From the NCBI GenBank assembly GCA_040902885.1, contig JBBDWK010000052.1, positions 66,067 to 130,066 on the forward strand: a DNA stretch of 64,000 bases, written 5' to 3'. The notes beneath the pieces were generated by a model that was not told where the DNA came from, searched no databases, and saw only the letters and a list, made by a program, of their open reading frames with translations. Source of the DNA: JBBDWK01 sp040902885. Its GTDB lineage: Bacteria; Acidobacteriota; Terriglobia; Bryobacterales; Bryobacteraceae. A program made the position numbers and the translations under genes. Positions 62,203 to 64,000 of the stretch are shown here, one piece after another. The first letter of the stretch is position 1. The number at the start of each line of letters is the position of its first letter.

Positions 62203-63881
62203 TTCGCCTTGACGTTCTTCGTCGAAACCCGTTTCCCGTCCGGCCAAACCACATCCACTGCATCGGCGGTTGCGGCCGCGCCCAGGCCGAAATGTGCGCG
62301 GGGATCGCTCACCGAGAGGTAGCCCGACTGCGATCGCACTTCCCGCATCTGCTTCAAACCGCCCGCCGTGACATAGACACGCGCTCCGATATGGCTGCTT
62401 GCGCCCGCCGGTTCCAAACCGACCTGCAGCCAGTTGTGCGCCGGCTTTCCGGTGTTCCGCAGTAAGGCCGGAGGGTCGTCGATGTTAGCGATCAGGACGT
62501 CGAGATCCCCGTCGTTGTCATAGTCGCCCACCGCCGCTCCACGGCCGGCATGGAGAGCCGCGAAGCCCGCGCCGAGCTTGTCCCCCACGCTTTCAAACCG
62601 GCCGTCCGCCAGATTGCGGAACAGCAGAAGGCGTTGCCGGTAGGTTGTGCCCGTCTCCGCACGGTCCACCTCGGGATACACGTGGCCGTTGACGGTGAGG
62701 ATATCCTGCCAGCCGTCTAAATCGAAGTCCGCGAAGTGTACGGACCATCCGAGGTAGGGCAGGGTAACCTTGCCGATGCCCGAAGACCACGTAATGTCTT
62801 CGAAGAAATAGTCGGCCATGTTGCGGTACAGCTCGTTGGGCTCGCGCGAAAAGTTGGTGACGTGAAGATCGAGGAGGCCGCGATTGAAAAGGTCGCCGGC
62901 TTCCACGCCCATCCCGGCCTGCTCCAGACCGTCCGAGCTGAAGGCTACATTGCGCGCTACCGCTACCTCCTCAAAGCGTCCGCCTCCGAGATTGCGCCAA
63001 AGCAGATTGGGCGTCGAGTCGTTCGCGACATAGAGGTCCTGGCGGCCGTCGTTGTCGAAATCGAGCGCGACGACGCCCAGCCCGTGATACGGCCCGCTCG
63101 CCTTTCGCAAACCCGCCGGTTCCGACACGTCCATGAATGTGCCGTCGCCGTTATTGCGGTATAGGGAATGCGGATCGGAGTGGAAGCCTTGCGGGCCGCA
63201 AAAAACGCCCATGCCCTGATACTTGCAGCCCGGGCCGCGCCGCACGGGTTTCGAAGCGTCGAAATGAACGTACCGCGCGACGTAGAGATCGAGACGCCCG
63301 TCTCCGTCATAGTCGAAGAAAACGGCGCCGGTGGACCACAACCCCGTTGAGAGCAAACCCGCCTTCCCGGCTACTTCCGAGAAGGTTCCATCGCCTTTGT
63401 TGCGGAAGAGGAAGTTGCGGCCGTAGCCGGTAACGAACATGTCTTCGCGGCCGTCGGCATCGTAATCGCCGATGGTGACGCCCATCCCCCACCCGCGCGC
63501 CGCCAGACCGGCCTTTCCGGTCGCATCGGTGAACTTCCCGTCGCGGTTATTGCGGTACAGAGCGCAGACCCGTTCGCCGCCCTTCGCGTAGCTTTCCAAA
63601 TCCGCGCCGCGAATCAAAATTATGTCGAGCCAGCCATCCCGATCGTAGTCGAACCAGGCGCAGCCGCCGCCGATCGACTCGAGGATATAGTCCTTCCGGA
63701 CGGAGCCTTGCTTGTTGACGAAACCGCTCAAACCTGCCTGCCGGGTAACGTCGGCAAATTGCGGCAGAGATCCGGCGGCGAACGAAATGCCGAAGTTCGC
63801 CGCCAGGCAGAGCAGGACACTGCGGAAGCGCAGTCCCAGACTAAAAATCCACTCGAAAACCAAGCTGGATGACCCGTGCAC
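62175..63881 (-). CDS. CRTAC1 family protein (VCBS/FG-GAP propeller, ASPIC/UnbV)
   Basis: 568 residues. After a hydrophobic N-terminus (VLLCLAANFGISFAAG) it contains repeated FG-GAP/VCBS calcium loops, e.g. FDYDRDGWLDI, GDYDADGREDMFVTGYG, FDYDGDGRLDLYVARY, LDFDNDGRQDLYVAND and GDYDNDGDLDVLI. It ends in the ASPIC/UnbV domain (SHIGARVYVTAGG ... WPDGKR). A GTG start at 63881 overlaps the end of the TonB remnant by 41 bp; a TTG at 63863 is another choice. CRTAC1 proteins are cell-surface proteins found beside TonB receptors and TPR proteins, as here. Confidence 0.92.
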   Translation of the reverse strand: MHGSSSLVFEWIFSLGLRFRSVLLCLAANFGISFAAGSLPQFADVTRQAGLSGFVNKQGSVRKDYILESIGGGCAWFDYDRDGWLDIILIRGADLESYAKGGERVCALYRNNRDGKFTDATGKAGLAARGWGMGVTIGDYDADGREDMFVTGYGRNFLFRNKGDGTFSEVAGKAGLLSTGLWSTGAVFFDYDGDGRLDLYVARYVHFDASKPVRRGPGCKYQGMGVFCGPQGFHSDPHSLYRNNGDGTFMDVSEPAGLRKASGPYHGLGVVALDFDNDGRQDLYVANDSTPNLLWRNLGGGRFEEVAVARNVAFSSDGLEQAGMGVEAGDLFNRGLLDLHVTNFSREPNELYRNMADYFFEDITWSSGIGKVTLPYLGWSVHFADFDLDGWQDILTVNGHVYPEVDRAETGTTYRQRLLLFRNLADGRFESVGDKLGAGFAALHAGRGAAVGDYDNDGDLDVLIANIDDPPALLRNTGKPAHNWLQVGLEPAGASSHIGARVYVTAGGLKQMREVRSQSGYLSVSDPRAHFGLGAAATADAVDVVWPDGKRVSTKNVKANQFVRLPRP

Positions 63882-63969
63882 CGCCCGAACCGGTGATCCT
63901 GCCGAAGTTGGGGTTGGTCAGGTCCGTGATGGGGCTGTTCAGGTTGGGTGTGCGACATAGAAGTGGAGA
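63841..63969 (-). pseudogene. 3' remnant of TonB-dependent receptor (partial)
   Basis: The last 42 codons before the TAG at 63841 end in the C-terminal beta-barrel signature common to acidobacterial carboxypeptidase-regulatory-like TonB receptors: LNSPITDLTNPNFGRIT and GARVIQLGFRVDF, closing on a C-terminal Phe. An in-frame TAA lies at 63970-63972, so the frame is not open upstream. Either the receptor gene carries a frameshift just to the right, or only this tail remains. The rest lies outside the window. Confidence 0.65.
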
Positions 63970-64000
63970 TTAGGCGGCCCGGCGAGCCTCCCGGTAATCC

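Overview
The window reads like a GC-rich soil Acidobacteriota chromosome of the Bryobacter/Solibacter type. The basis is gene content: paired DUF1552/DUF1592 and DUF1549-DUF1553/DUF1501 exported proteins, a CRTAC1 (ASPIC/UnbV) protein beside secreted TPR proteins, a TonB-receptor C-terminus with the sequence ending typical of that group, many IclR-type and two-component regulators, and a palindromic intergenic repeat. No rRNA or tRNA gene and no CRISPR repeat array was seen. No stretch longer than 300 bases lacks a gene.

Layout. 1-7.6 kb (minus strand): an operon-like run of DUF1592 cytochrome-like protein, DUF1552 protein, two small secreted proteins and a hybrid histidine kinase that runs off the left edge, preceded by an O-methyltransferase. 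7.7-11.5 kb: an accessory patch with a DUF433/DUF5615 toxin-antitoxin-like pair and a DUF262-HNH gene lying between two 512-bp direct repeats. The repeats are the 5' part of an amidohydrolase gene; the left copy is truncated and the right copy is intact. 11.5-16.8 kb: an IclR regulator divergent from a catabolic operon (AstE-like deacylase, two enolase-superfamily enzymes, an RraA-like aldolase). 16.8-26.8 kb: SMP-30 protein, PPC-domain protein, DUF1549/DUF1553 protein, DUF1501 protein, MFS transporter, then creatininase and a dimethylformamidase-like protein transcribed divergently from a 28-bp gap. That gap carries a near copy of the palindrome found in front of the iclR gene.

26.8-32.3 kb: a membrane protein, a Fic protein in AT-richer DNA, a stand-alone OmpR-type winged helix, aroA and an SDR dehydrogenase. 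32.3-39.4 kb: a signalling block with a large hybrid kinase, a lone receiver, an adenylate cyclase with DHp and receiver domains but no ATPase domain, and a convergent second hybrid kinase that resembles the one at the left edge. 39.6-44.2 kb: a D-aminoacylase-like protein lacking the usual HxH metal site, a PQQ-type propeller, an O-methyltransferase and an SRPBCC/ArsR pair.

44.2-49.2 kb: a compact type III-A CRISPR effector operon (csm1-csm2-csm3-csm4-csm5) whose Csm1/Cas10 has an intact GGDD cyclase motif but no HD nuclease domain. No cas6, csm6, adaptation genes or array lie nearby. 49.2-58.2 kb: BON and DinB proteins, a mhpF-mhpE pair followed by a frameshifted TIM-barrel isomerase, an AI-2E transporter, ruvX-mltG, a small secreted protein, a cupin and an HNH endonuclease with a small overlapping partner. 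58.3-64 kb: three secreted TPR proteins, a CRTAC1 protein and the short 3' remnant of a TonB-dependent receptor at the right edge.

The strongest candidates for something new are the DUF262-HNH element with its own flanking gene copy, the stripped-down type III-A module, the kinase/receiver/cyclase relay, and the putative IclR regulon linking the acid-sugar-like operon to the amide-hydrolase divergon.
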